Shown: positions 1 through 11,885 of the stretch, piece after piece
Numbering within the stretch: the stretch's first letter is position 1
How the letters are laid out: every line of letters begins with the position of its first letter
Assembly: GCA_002943765.1 (NCBI GenBank)
Contig: PQWQ01000036.1
Location: forward strand, 186,001-250,000
Length of the DNA stretch: 64,000 nucleotides
Direction: 5' to 3'
Source: Psoroptes ovis
Lineage: Eukaryota > Arthropoda > Arachnida > Sarcoptiformes > Psoroptidae
The notes under the pieces: model-generated
What the model was told of the DNA's origin: nothing
The model's input: only the letters and a program-made list of their open reading frames with translations
Databases searched by the model: none
Program-made: the position numbers and the translations under genes

Positions 1-1191
1 TCGGAAAATTTTCTTTGTTCATTCGTGAAAGAATAGGCCCTAGAATTGACGTTCAAAACCTATTTTTGCGTCTTGAAAAAATTCCAAGGAAAATCATTTT
101 ATCACAATTATCTTTGATTTAATATTTAAAGACATCTCGATTTTCTTCATTTTTAAAGTAGAATTGAAAATTGTTTTCTGTCCAAAAAATAACAAGTGCT
201 GCTTGTTCTTTGATCGTTATTCCTTATTATTTTCTTAACAATTCATTTTCTTTGGCTTCATTCGCTCTGCCTTTTGATCGACCTTCCTGTGCAAAAAACA
301 TAACCGTGAAACTTGCTTTTTGAATTTATTTTGATTCCTACCATCATCATTGTGAAATGATGATAATTCAGACATAGACAAAGACAATGTCAAATTGTAA
401 GTTATGTGAAATAAAAATTGAATTTAATAATAATAAACTAAGCAATAAATGGAGCTGGACAATTGAGATATTTCCGATTCAAAACAATATAAATGGAACA
501 AAGTAAAATAATAATAATTTCTCATCCATTCGCTTATTATTTGTCGTATTTCGTTTTGTTTTGAGATTCATGGTGAAGCGAAGAATATCGATTTTCCCAT
601 TATATTCTTTTTTTCTAGACTGATGATTAAGATTTATATTAGGTTGCCCGTAAAGTTTTTGCCGATTATATCGTAGAAAATAATTGGAAAATCGGCAAAA
701 ACTTTTTGGACAACCAAATGCATTCTTAAGAAATAAATAAGTATCAAATGTTTTTTTCGTTTTTTTTCGAAATGTATAAAATGATTGTTTTTGATCAATT
801 ATTATTTGTTGTTGGAAAAACGAATAAATAAATAAAACATCTTGGAAACAATATTTTTTTTCTTTTCTTTGTAATCGATTATTAATGATTTTTTCAAATA
901 TCATTTGTTTTATTTTGATGATCGTATCATCATTATTTTCAGTTATTTTCAGTTAATTTGTTACAATTTTCCATTATTTTTTTGTATTCAAAAAAATCAA
1001 TTAATTACAATGAATTCCTATGGATAGAATTCGAGTAGTTTTGAATTTATTTATTTATTTACTTGTCATTATTTATTTATTATTCAATTCAATGATTGAT
1101 TTTCCACTTTTTCCTTGGTGTCGATTTTCATTTCGAAAATTCTTAAATTAAATTTCTTAATTAATTTTTTTTTTTGTTTTTGTTTGATAAG
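1..1191. other. Probable intron of the Kirre-like gene
   Basis: AT-rich non-coding sequence ending in an acceptor (AG at 1190-1191) before the first visible Ig exon. It contains one 80-bp mariner-like palindrome at 639-718. I see no exon in it; the remaining Ig1 sequence must lie further left. Confidence 0.6.
639..718 (+). mobile_element. 80-bp mariner-like palindromic MITE, copy A
   Basis: The left arm starts TTAGGTTGCCCGTAAAG and the right arm ends CTTTTTGGACAACCAAA, its inverse. A TA precedes the left end; the right TA is mutated to TG. The internal part carries TATATCGTAGAAAATAATTG, shared with copy H read on the other strand (subfamily 1). There is no coding capacity. Confidence 0.85.
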
Positions 1192-4100
1192 GTGATTATT
1201 CGCTGGAAATATCACCAGTTTCGCTGGAAGATGATGCAATGTTTCAATGTCAAGTTGGTGCTGTTGATGGTGTTGGCGGTATACGATCACGTTCAGCACG
1301 TTTTACGGTACAAGTGCCTCCAGAACCTCCGGTCATTATTGCAACACAAGCTCATTCACATGCACAAGTTTATGTATCGGCGTCGAAAGATGATAATGAA
1401 AGCAATAATAATAATAATAATTCCACATCTTTATTAACATCATTTGAATCATCGAATGATGATCAATCAAACAGTAAAAAATTATTGACTCATGATCATA
1501 ATTTACGTACAACTGCTGGCATGACAATTGAATTGACATGTGAAGCCCATGGTGGACGTCCACCTGCTGAGGTAAGTCTTTCCAAATTCGATTATTAAAT
1601 TAAATTAGGTAATTTCATCGAGAATAATACAATTATTTGCTGCAAAAAAGTCGTTTATTTAATTCCCTTAATTTTCCTACTGATTTATTATTGTTTTTAA
1701 TCGAGATTAGCAACAAATTCATTTTTACAAAAAAATTGATCCCTACTGAAATCTAGATGTCCATATTTCCTTATTTGAAATAATTTAATTGTAATCAAAT
1801 AATATCAATGCCACCATTATCATTATTATGGACATAAGAAAATTAATTCTTGAAGACATTTGTATTGAGACCTTAATTGATTGAAAGTTGATACAAAAAT
1901 TATTTTTTTTATTGACGATTTGTCTTTTTGGAATTCTGGATATAATTTCCTTTATTTCAAAAAACAGATAAATCCCATTCAATTTAACTTCTTAATTTGA
2001 AAACAAATAAAATCATACAAATTAGTCGAATATTGAACGTAACACTAATGATTCCTACAGTGAAACAGAGCCAAATATAATAATTATAACAAAAATTAGT
2101 TTCATTTGTTTTCATTTTAATTTTAAACTGCTATAAAACGATAAAACTTAAACATATCGATTCATAAATTGTGAAATTTATGTTAACAAACAATGGCAGA
2201 TAAGAACTAGCAAGTCATTCCTTTTAGATAGAGTTGTCCGAGTGTAATTATTTTTTTTTTTGTTTAAAATTCATCTGTAATTTGAACAAAAATTTCAAAA
2301 TTCAAGCCAATCAGCGGAATTTTATTTTCTCAAGTAATAAGAAACTTTTGAAAAGCAATCAATTGAAATGAAACACAAGATAATGTTTTCTATTATATTG
2401 GATGATGATGATGATTATTATAACTATCTTGGGTTCAATATGTGACCAAAGAGTTTAGTTTTAGCCATTAGTAATCATCCAATAGTCCAAATGATTATAT
2501 TTCAGTGCTACCATTGAATTTTCTATTTGTTCGTTGGTGTATCTCCAGCGCAAATGAATTTTTATTTTCTTAAAACTTAGATATTCATGAAAATCTCATG
2601 TGTCTCATTAGATTTTCAATGAATATCTTTAGTTAAAGGGTTGTGTGTGTTTGATTATTTTTTCAGTTATTTCAATTTTTTGTTGATGACTATTACTGTT
2701 TATTTCTTATCAATTTTCTTTCGATTTTTATGACTGACTTACTAGAATTATACTAGAATGATGATGAGACGAAATAAGCTAAACTTGACTGAATAATGAT
2801 AAAAATAAGAATTCAAGAATATTGAACTCAAGAAAATGAACTAAAATGATCATCATTGAACATCATTGAATCTATGATTATCATTATATGCTAAATTATA
2901 CAATCATTGATTGGAAATTCAATGATGTTAGATGAATTATATAATACTATTTAAAATGAAAAACTTTCTGAGAAGATAATTGGAAATTGGATCAATTCAT
3001 TTTTTAGTTGATGTTTGTTCGTTTCATTAATTTGATTGTTATTATTATTTTGTTTATTAGCTAACTTGGATGGACAGTGCAGGAAATCCGATAACCAACG
3101 GTATATCATATTCGACCACAAAATTACCGGATGGTAAACGTTGGAATGCAGCAATAAAATGGACTGTTGTTGCTAATCGTCAATTAGATGGACAACGAAT
3201 TACATGCCGGTCGGAGAATGCAGCATTGAAATCACCACGATATGCACACATTCAATTGGAAGTCCGCTATCCACCTGAAGTTGAATTACGCATTGTCACA
3301 TCCGACAATGATGATGGTATTGTACGAGAAGGTGATGATCTAACTCTTGAATGTTTGGCCGTCGGAAATCCATCTTTGATGACATTCAAATGGAGTCGTG
3401 ATGGTGTGCCGATCAATAATGATGATAGTGCTACTCCTTCGGCAGCAGCCAATGGCGACGGTACACCGCGTTTGACTTTTAGACGTATTGGACGTGAATT
3501 CCATGGTACAATTATTGCATGTGAAGTTGCCAACAGTGTTGGCACAACACGTGCACGTTTAGAAGTAAAAGTTGCATTTCGCCCACGATTCATTAAATTG
3601 CCCGAAACGGTCATTGGTTTGGCGAAAAATGAGCATATGCGATTGAATTGTACGATTGATAGTTATCCATCGGCAAGAATCAGTTGGCAACGTTACCATC
3701 CTAAATTATTATCAGCAGATAATAGCAACTACAATGAAGAAAATAATTGGCAAACAATCGGTGATGGACAATCCATACAAATATCTGATGCTGGGCGCTA
3801 TCGTTGTATTGCCAAGAATAATGCATTTGATGATGAACTGAGAGCTGAAACATTAGTGTTCATAAAAGGTTTGCATAATGAATTTCAAATGAATCTTTTT
3901 CAATTAATCATTCAACCAATAGGTGCGCCATTAATACGTAGTCCATCAATACAATATGGCATTGAAAATGAACCAATACGGCTGCAATGTATTGTTGAAG
4001 CTGTTCCACCTCCAACCAAAATCACCTGGTTCAAATTGAAACCATATCAACAGGTGAGTGTAATTTATCCTACATTAATTTGAAAATTTGTAATTGAAAA

Positions 4101-7100
4101 TGGTTTTGGATCGAATAACAAACACAAAATCTCAATTTAAATTGAAATCAAAATCAAAATACATTAAAATTATGATAGACATTTGGAACAAATTATAATA
4201 AAAATGGAGAAAATCTCATTTCAATTTTCAATTTCTTTAATTTTGATTTGTTCTAATTTATAACACAGTTACTCGGTATAGATAATAACGAAGGCTATGA
4301 AATACTTGAAGAAGAAGACCCCGATGATTATTCAATGATTGTTCAACCATCATCATCATCATCAACGTTATCGCAGCCATCATATTCAACATTGAATGAT
4401 ATGAACAGCAATAATAATAATGATGATGGTCAATTATCATTATCAACATTATCATTATTACGTTCCATTATTTATATGAGACGTGCTAAAGATGTAAGTT
4501 TATTTCTATTCATTCATTTTTAAGCTATTATTTCATGCATTTGATGCCTCTGAAAAAATGGATCAATAATTTAAATGAAAAAATATAAAGTAATATTGCT
4601 AATATGGAGCATAATATGTGTATTTATTTTATAATTTCCATAAATTTTTGTTGGTATATTATTATTTTTTATATTAGAAAAGGGATAAGTCAAGTGAATA
4701 TATTTTTTTTCAAATTGAAATCGCATATTATTATTTTAATGATTAGTATGATGATGATGAACACAGAGAGATGATTCTCGAAAATTTAAATGTTTATTGA
4801 TCGATAAAAAAAATTTTTTCAAAGAATTTCCTAGAATCTTAAAATTATAATGATTGAATCGACAAAGTCATCGATTTGATCGATTTTTAAAGCAATCTTT
4901 TTCATTTTTTCTATGGAAAAATTTCACCTAAAAAATTGTATAAATTACTCAGTGATTTTTAATTTGAATATTTTTTAAAATTAGAAGAAAATGGCATCTG
5001 ATTTTCGCCAATTTATTGCCAAATGAATTCGATAAAATTAAGTCTATCTATATTTTGACACGTTCGCTGCCATGGTTCATGGTTTTGCCTAGCTCGGCCC
5101 GCATCATCTTCTTTTGATGAGGTCGACGCATCTTTGTTAATTTTTTTCAAGGCAGCAATTTTGGGCTATAATCTCTCTAAATTTTAGCCAGTGACTACCA
5201 CGGGGCAGCGAACATGTTGATCTGAATTTTGATCGAAAAAAACATTGAATATTGAATCTATTTTACATATTTTGATTGATACCAAATCATTAATTAATTT
5301 TTCAAACTTCAAAAATACAATGAAAAAATTTTGATTTCCATTCGATTCAATATTCATCATGATAATTTTTCATTGTGTTTTTGGAAAAATGAAATTTCGA
5401 CCACAGACATTCGACATTCATTTCATTTGTTCAATATTTTTCAATGGTTCAATTGTTCAATACGAAATAATAGATTTTCAATCAATTTTTCTTCAATATT
5501 TTGATTGGAGCTTGTGAAATAATTTGAACAAAAAAAAATCAATCAATGAATATAACATGTATTTATCTAATCAAAAAATCTCAAAGACAATTTAATTATT
5601 TTCTTATTCATTGCTTTGGATTGGATTTACATTTTTTCCGAAACAGAAACACAATGCAAATAGGCAAGGTCGATGACTTTGGTTTCTGTTCGTAATTCAA
5701 ATTTGAAATTCGTTTTTCTTCCAAAGAATATTCTGATACATCAATAGACACTTTATTTAAATAATTTTTGATGTGATTTGAATAAACTAATTCACCCGAA
5801 CTAAGATGATTTAAACATTTTATTGTTTTATTGGCTCCTGATCATTATTTCTATTAATTGTTATTCTACGAAAAAAAAACAGAGATGCATAATGTTAATT
5901 CTATGAGAGTTAGTATTTTCAAAAAAGATTTTTCGGTAATTTTTTTCCGAATAAATGTTCTTCGCATTTCCATTTTGGTAATTAATTGGCTTTTTTTGGT
6001 CTATTCAATTCCAATAATAAGATTTTCCTTTTTTCCTTGTTTCCCCATAAGATTTATTCATGTATTTATCATTGTTTCTGACAATGGGTTCCTAGTGGAA
6101 ATGAGAATTTGAGAAAAGTACAATTTTTGATTCCCGAAAAAAAATTCTCCATTTTAATTTGAAAATGTATTAGTAAAATGAGAGAGAAGTAATCATTTTT
6201 ACAATTGATTTTATCGAATAAATTCACTGACAGATTTCAGAAAAATTGCGAAGTAAAACAAACACAAAAAAATTATGCGAAAAATTACAATTGATTATTA
6301 AATGGCATTCATATATAATTCATTGTAACATTCTTTAAACATCAGATCTAATAATATTTATTAAATGATTGAACATATCGCTTGTATATTTGACTACATG
6401 AAAATTTTTGAACGAACAAATATGAAAACAAAAAATTTTATGACAAAAATATGGAAATATTTACAGGGAAAATTTTTGTTTTGTTTTTCTTTGTTTATTA
6501 TTATTTGTCAACACATATTAAATAATAAATGAATAAGCGAACGAAATTGAATGGACAATTGAATTGACAACTGCTGCTGCAACAAATTTTCCGTTATTCT
6601 CAATTCAATAAAATGATTTATTTTGATTAATTCACACCATGTATTATTATTTGTAGTGATTTCATTTTTCTTTGAATTTATATATGCCAAAACAATGTTA
6701 TTTTTCATACTGAAAAACTAGGGTCCAGTCAAAATAGAAAATTGAAGACATAAAATTAGTTTATCAGTGTTAGTATTTGTCATTGATATGATAATTGAAA
6801 CATTGTAGACAAAGTTGAATTTACGGAAATTGAATGAGAATTTGAATGTATTTAAAAAGTGAATGGGCAATATTTTCCCATTCAATGTATATGAATAATT
6901 CTGATCATTGTATTGTATTAAATTTTGAATAATTTACATTACAAAACAAAATTAGAATGGATTTGCGATGATATGTACCATTCATTTTCACTGCTTTTTT
7001 TATTGCTTCATTTGAAAATGAACCAGTATCAATATTATCTTTGATTTAGATCAATTTTATTATCTTCTTTTATTCTGATAATGATCATCAGAATTATAAT

Positions 7101-10100
7101 TTGTTGTATTTTATGTATTAGTAGAATCATCTCTGTGTTTCGTGTTTTGAATTGAAAATGATTTTTATTCATTCAATCATTATTCATTTTTTTTTCATTC
7201 GTAGAGATCAATTTTGATGATCATATTCGATGATTGTTTGCAGTCGAATATTTATTATTATTATTATTATTAGATCTTGGATTTTTTCATTTGAAAAGTG
7301 TTAATCCAGTGTTATTTGTCACTTTTAATTGAAATTATTTCATTTATTTTAAATCAATTTCCTTCGTGCTTTATATTTGATTATTTATTTGTTTTTACTA
7401 GTTTTTGACAAATCGATTCCGATTTCCAGCTTCAATTTGACTGTTAATCGATTCAAAATCAATTTAAAATGTTATTAATCATTTCGATTTGGATATAATT
7501 GATAAAAAAACCGAACAAGAAATTCAATTTGAAATTGAAAATCTTCAAATCTAGATGGTCATTTATCAAGAATGGCCGATCAAAATGAACAAAGGCAGAC
7601 GATCATTCAATGAATTTCAATTTGTTTTCTTGTTTAAATTTTGAAATTCTTTGAAAAAATTTCATTCATTTATATGAAGAACTCTTCTTGTCTACGATAA
7701 TTAATGAAACTATTTTTCTCTGTGTAAAAAATAATTTGGCTTTCAAAAAATGTTTGTAACGATGATAAATATAATCAATTTTGATTAGTAATGAAAAATG
7801 ATGCACCAAGTTTTTTTTGGAAAACTCTAATTTTAATTGAAAAATGATTGAAAAAACAGAAATAATCTCGATTCGATTTGAAATCAATTTTTTCGGACCA
7901 ATATAAATTTTCATAATTAATATTCATTCAGCATTCATTTGTTGGTTCAGTTCAATTTGATGAATTATTTTTCCATAGAAAATATGCTTATTAGAAATTT
8001 GAGAATAAATATTATATATTCGAAATGATTGATAAATGCTATTTATTTAATTGAAAAAAATATCCCATGATTGTTTTTTTCCTTACTACCAATGGCTAGT
8101 ATATTAATCGAAATGAATTTGAAATGGATTATTGTATAAGGTTGTCCAGAAAGTTTCCGGCCGATTATATCGTAAGGAATCATGAGAAAATCAGCAAAAA
8201 CTTTCTGGACAACCTAATATATCTTAGAATATCATTATAAAAAGGTACATTCATCTATCTCTAACTATCAATGTAATGATATTTTCCAATTCTACTGAAT
8301 TTTTCAATCAATAATAATTGAATTCAATAAGATTTGATCGAATCTCTTTTCTTAGAATTTAAGAAGAAATAAGAAAAGCAATTATGTTTTATATATGTAA
8401 TAATATGTATGATGATCATAATCATTAGATTGGGAGTGATATTGTATTTATTCCATATGATCATATATTGTATTACACAAATTCCATTATAATTAATTAT
8501 TAGTTACAATAGCAATGATGAAAAATCTGCAAAATTGAAAAAATCAATCTCATATACTGAGAGATTTAGGGTGATCAGGTATTCTTCTCTTTTTTGTATT
8601 ATGCTCATTTGTATCAGTGTATTTAATAATCATTTCGATTATTTGAATGCAATGAAATTGGAACTTTTCAACTTTTAGCATCTTAGATTAATCATGTTTT
8701 TGGAATATTGAAAAAAAAATTTCAATGATAATTATGTGAAACAATATAGTCAAGTATTCAGTGAATATTATTCTGTACATATCAACTGAGTGTAATGCCA
8801 TTAATAGCTAACCGATGCCTGTGGCATTTCATATTTTGTTTGCTACTTGATTTAAAATTTTTAAAACAAATTGATTGATGTTTTTTTGTAAAATTGAAAT
8901 TTTGAATAAATTTAATATTTCAAATGATTAACTTAAATATTTTCGTTGCAGTCTGATTTTGGTCAATATAATTGTTCAGTATGGAATCAGTATGGTTTTC
9001 AATCACAAATAATTACATTACAAAAGCAAAGTATGTATTCAAAAATTTTAATTAAATTCTGTTCAATTTAATTGTTAATCGATATTTATCAAATCTATCA
9101 ATTGATTAATAATAGGTAACATATTATCACCATTAGTATTAACGCTAAGTGGAATAATTTGTTTTGCCATCATATTTGTATTGATTGCATCATTATTAAT
9201 ATTTGTTTGTATTCGTTCACAACGTTTAAACATTGGCCATAATCATCATGATCATCATCATCATCAATCATATACGACCAAAAAAATCGATTCAACTAAT
9301 AACTTGACGACAACGACCACGACTCTGGTTCGAAGACCCATGTTAAATGGATCGATAATTGGTTCGCAATCGATTGATTGCAATGGAATCGTAATCAATA
9401 ATAATAATGATTGTAATGATAATTTCAATATCAATAATAAAATGGGTAAAAATATTCTCATGAAAAATACAATCATGAAAATGAATAGCTCTAATCAAAT
9501 ATTGACATCGCTGGCAAATGGTGCAACATCTCCACATCATCATTGTGACCTATTGACAACAGCAGCTAATAATACAAATAATGTTTATAATAATTTAACA
9601 CATGAATTAGCAATCTACAATAATCATAATACAAACGATAATGTACCATATTCACCAATGAATAATTTAATTTTAGCTGATAATAATAGCAATCAAAATG
9701 GTTTGATTACAGCTAAAGCTATGCCAACAACAACCACAACTGTGCCAGCAAATAGTCATTATCTAACAACATCTCCGAGTGATTACTGTGGTGTCGTTGA
9801 TAATAATAGTCATGATAATAGTAATGCTCATACAAATAATATCATAATCGATGCAACAAGTCATTGTAATGCCGATGGATTGCCCAGATCATTTATCGAT
9901 AATAATATTGATCAGGTATTTTTGTTGTTGTCTTTTTAACGATTAATCAATTACTAAGTTGAAATATTTTCAATTTAAAATGGACAGACAAAAATATCGA
10001 TGAATAATTATAATGCCAACAAGGAGCTTCAAGATAATCATTTATATTCAACTGTAAAAAAGAATAATAATAATCACAATTTGAATATTGTAACTGGCTA

Positions 10101-10482
10101 TGATACAAATAATTATTCGAATAATATGACAAAAATAGGTGATCAATTCATTAACCCATACGTACGTACATCATCATCATCATCTTCATTCAATGTGAAT
10201 GGTTTACCGCCGATTAATCATCATTATAGTAATGTAAATACATCAATAATCAATAATAATGATGATCGTTTGTTGAGTGCTGGTGTTTATCACACCTCGT
10301 CATCGTCAACTACACACAATCCAAGCAATAATCATATCAATCGCTATAAAACAAATAGTCTTGGCGGTAATAGCAGCAGCAGTGGTGTCATAAGCAACGG
10401 AGAAAGTTCACCCGGTCATTCTCCGGTCGCTAGCATTACAGCCACCAATAATCATTGTAATAATGCCGGGACACATGTATAA
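1192..10482 (+). CDS. kirre: Kirre/Neph-like immunoglobulin cell-adhesion receptor, 3' part
   Basis: Partial gene; signal peptide and first Ig exons lie left of the window. Exons: 1192-1571, 3061-3868, 3923-4053, 4269-4493, 8952-9030, 9116-9915, 9988-10482; all junctions keep frame (971 visible residues). The visible protein has the end of Ig1 (SLEDDAMFQCQVG), Ig2 (LTCEAHGGRPPAE to RITCRSENAAL), Ig3 (LECLAVGN to IACEVANSVG), Ig4 (LNCTIDSYPS to YRCIAKNNAF), Ig5 (LQCIVEAVPP to YNCSVWNQYG), one transmembrane helix at about residues 547-568 and a ~400-residue Asn/Ser/His-rich tail ending in THV. The spacing PPEPP, RPPAE(L/I)TW and the C-terminal THV are hallmarks of the Kirre/Roughest/Neph family, where THV binds PDZ proteins. 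Family members mediate heterophilic adhesion with nephrin-type partners in myoblast fusion, axon targeting and nephrocyte diaphragms. Odd points are Ser/Asn-rich inserts inside Ig2 and Ig5 and a 4.46-kb intron before the exon ending Ig5. kirre versus rst orthology cannot be decided here. Confidence 0.88.
1572..3060 (+). other. Intron 1 (visible) of the Kirre-like gene
   Basis: GT at 1572 and AG at 3059-3060 join PPAE to LTWMDS in phase 0. The sequence is AT-rich with no recognisable feature beyond short low-complexity tracts such as the GATGATGAT run near 2403. Confidence 0.75.
5058..5217. mobile_element. 160-bp inverted-repeat element, possible MITE
   Basis: The left end ACACGTTCGCTGCCATGG is matched by the inverse of the right end (CCACGGGGCAGCGAACATGT). 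The match runs over about 14 bp of TIR with one mismatch around the core GTTCGCTGCC. The interior is much richer in GC (CTCGGCCCGC, GGTCGACGC) than anything nearby. There is no coding capacity and no clear target-site duplication, so the superfamily is not assigned. Ends of the GTTCGCTGCC type are seen in some DNA transposons, but I cannot confirm this. Confidence 0.55.
8137..8217 (+). mobile_element. Mariner-like palindromic MITE, copy B
   Basis: Starts TAAGGTTGTCCAGAAAG and ends CTTTCTGGACAACCTAA, flanked on both sides by TA. The interior reads TATATCGTAAGGAATCATG, like copy G (subfamily 2). It lies inside the large Kirre intron. Confidence 0.88.
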
Positions 10483-11803
10483 TTTGCTCATCTCGGAATC
10501 TTCAAATCCCAATTTGACATGTATAGATCTGAATTTTAGTTCTATTTCAAACTTGTTATTGCTTTTTCTTATTTGTTATCTGTTGTTTTTAATTTAATTT
10601 TCAAATACAAATCAATGATGAATTATTATGTGGCCATATATTTTTCACAATGACCGAAAAACAAATGGATTTTTGTAATTCAAGAATTTTTTTTCCACTC
10701 TTTTATCTCATTTAATTATATCAATCAATGTTTAACCATATCATCGCGACCAAAGGTCTCGAACATTTATTTGTAAAAATAATAATTCAATTTCTTTTTG
10801 ACTCATCTTTTCATCATAAAGCCGAATCTCATTATTTTTTTCATCAAGATATGATTCTCAAGTTCAAAGCAAACATTTTTCAATTAGTTAAACTTTAATT
10901 TTATTTGTTGATTCATTCATTTGTATAAATAATATAGACATATTATACATGCATTATTTGCTTCTAATATCAAACATTTCTTCATTTTTGTATAAAATCA
11001 TTCATTTTCAAATTATTCCAATTTTTTTATAAAATAAAAATTACTTTACTGCTTTATTTGATCAATGATTGCTTGAAATTTAAATCTTTATGATCGATGT
11101 TTACACAAGCACCATCTCTCGATCAGTCTTATGTGTGACCATTATATTATATGTTATATTTTCAAAAGTAGATGGCAATATATTTTTGAATTTCATTAAA
11201 AAATTCAAATGCCGCGATGATTCATCAACGAAATTTGATCTAATCAAAATACTTTTGTTTGATTGATCATCAACAAAACATGTAAAAGTTTTCTCAAGTT
11301 TTCTTAAATTTTCTCAAAGCAGTGAAGTCGATTGAAATCATAATAATAACAAGACGAATAAATCATGATCAATTTATTGTATCATCAATTTTTGTTATTG
11401 TATCAAATATCAATTGAATTTTTTTTTATTCCTCACACTTGATCATCGAGAATTGTCGAGAATTGTTGACAATTTATTGCTCCAAAAAAACAATTTAATA
11501 ATAATAATGGACCAAAGTATCGAACGAAAAGCAAAAGCAATCATCATTTAATTCATTCAAATGGAAAAACAAACAACGATCAAATCGAATCGATGGTGAA
11601 AACAAATAAGTACAATTCTTTTATTTTCTTATAATGATAATTGTGACGATAATAATAAATCGAATGTGTCAGGAAATGTAATGAAATTTTAAAATTAAAA
11701 AATAAAATAAATGAAAATAGAAAACTTTTTTAATTTGAATTCTTGAAGATATGAAAAACAAAAATGTAAAGAACCAGAAAATAGCAGAATAGTCTTATAT
11801 TAA

Positions 11804-11885
11804 TTAGATTGTCCGAAAAGTTTTTGCCGATTATATCGTTGGGAAATGGAGAGAAAATCCGCTAAGAACTTATCGGACAACGTAA
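11804..11885 (+). mobile_element. Mariner-like palindromic MITE, copy C
   Basis: Starts TTAGATTGTCCGAAAAG and ends CTTATCGGACAACGTAA, followed by TA. The interior has TATATCGTTGGGAAATGGAG, a diverged subfamily 2 type. Confidence 0.8.

Larger units (their letters stand above)
4494..8951 (+). other. Large 4.46-kb intron of the Kirre-like gene
   Basis: It joins MRRAKD (exon ending 4493) to SDFGQYNCSVWNQYG (exon from 8952) in phase 0. It holds a 160-bp inverted-repeat element at 5058-5217 and a mariner-like palindrome at 8137-8217. I see no nested gene. Confidence 0.75.

Noticed and set aside
479..904. 141-aa minus-strand open frame
   Set aside because: A good part of it is the translated 80-bp mini-element (copy A) and the rest is K/N/F-rich. 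It also lies upstream of the first visible Kirre exon with no splice support.
3267..3614. 115-aa minus-strand frame opposite Kirre exon 2
   Set aside because: Shadow of the Ig-coding strand, which has clear family similarity and splice sites.
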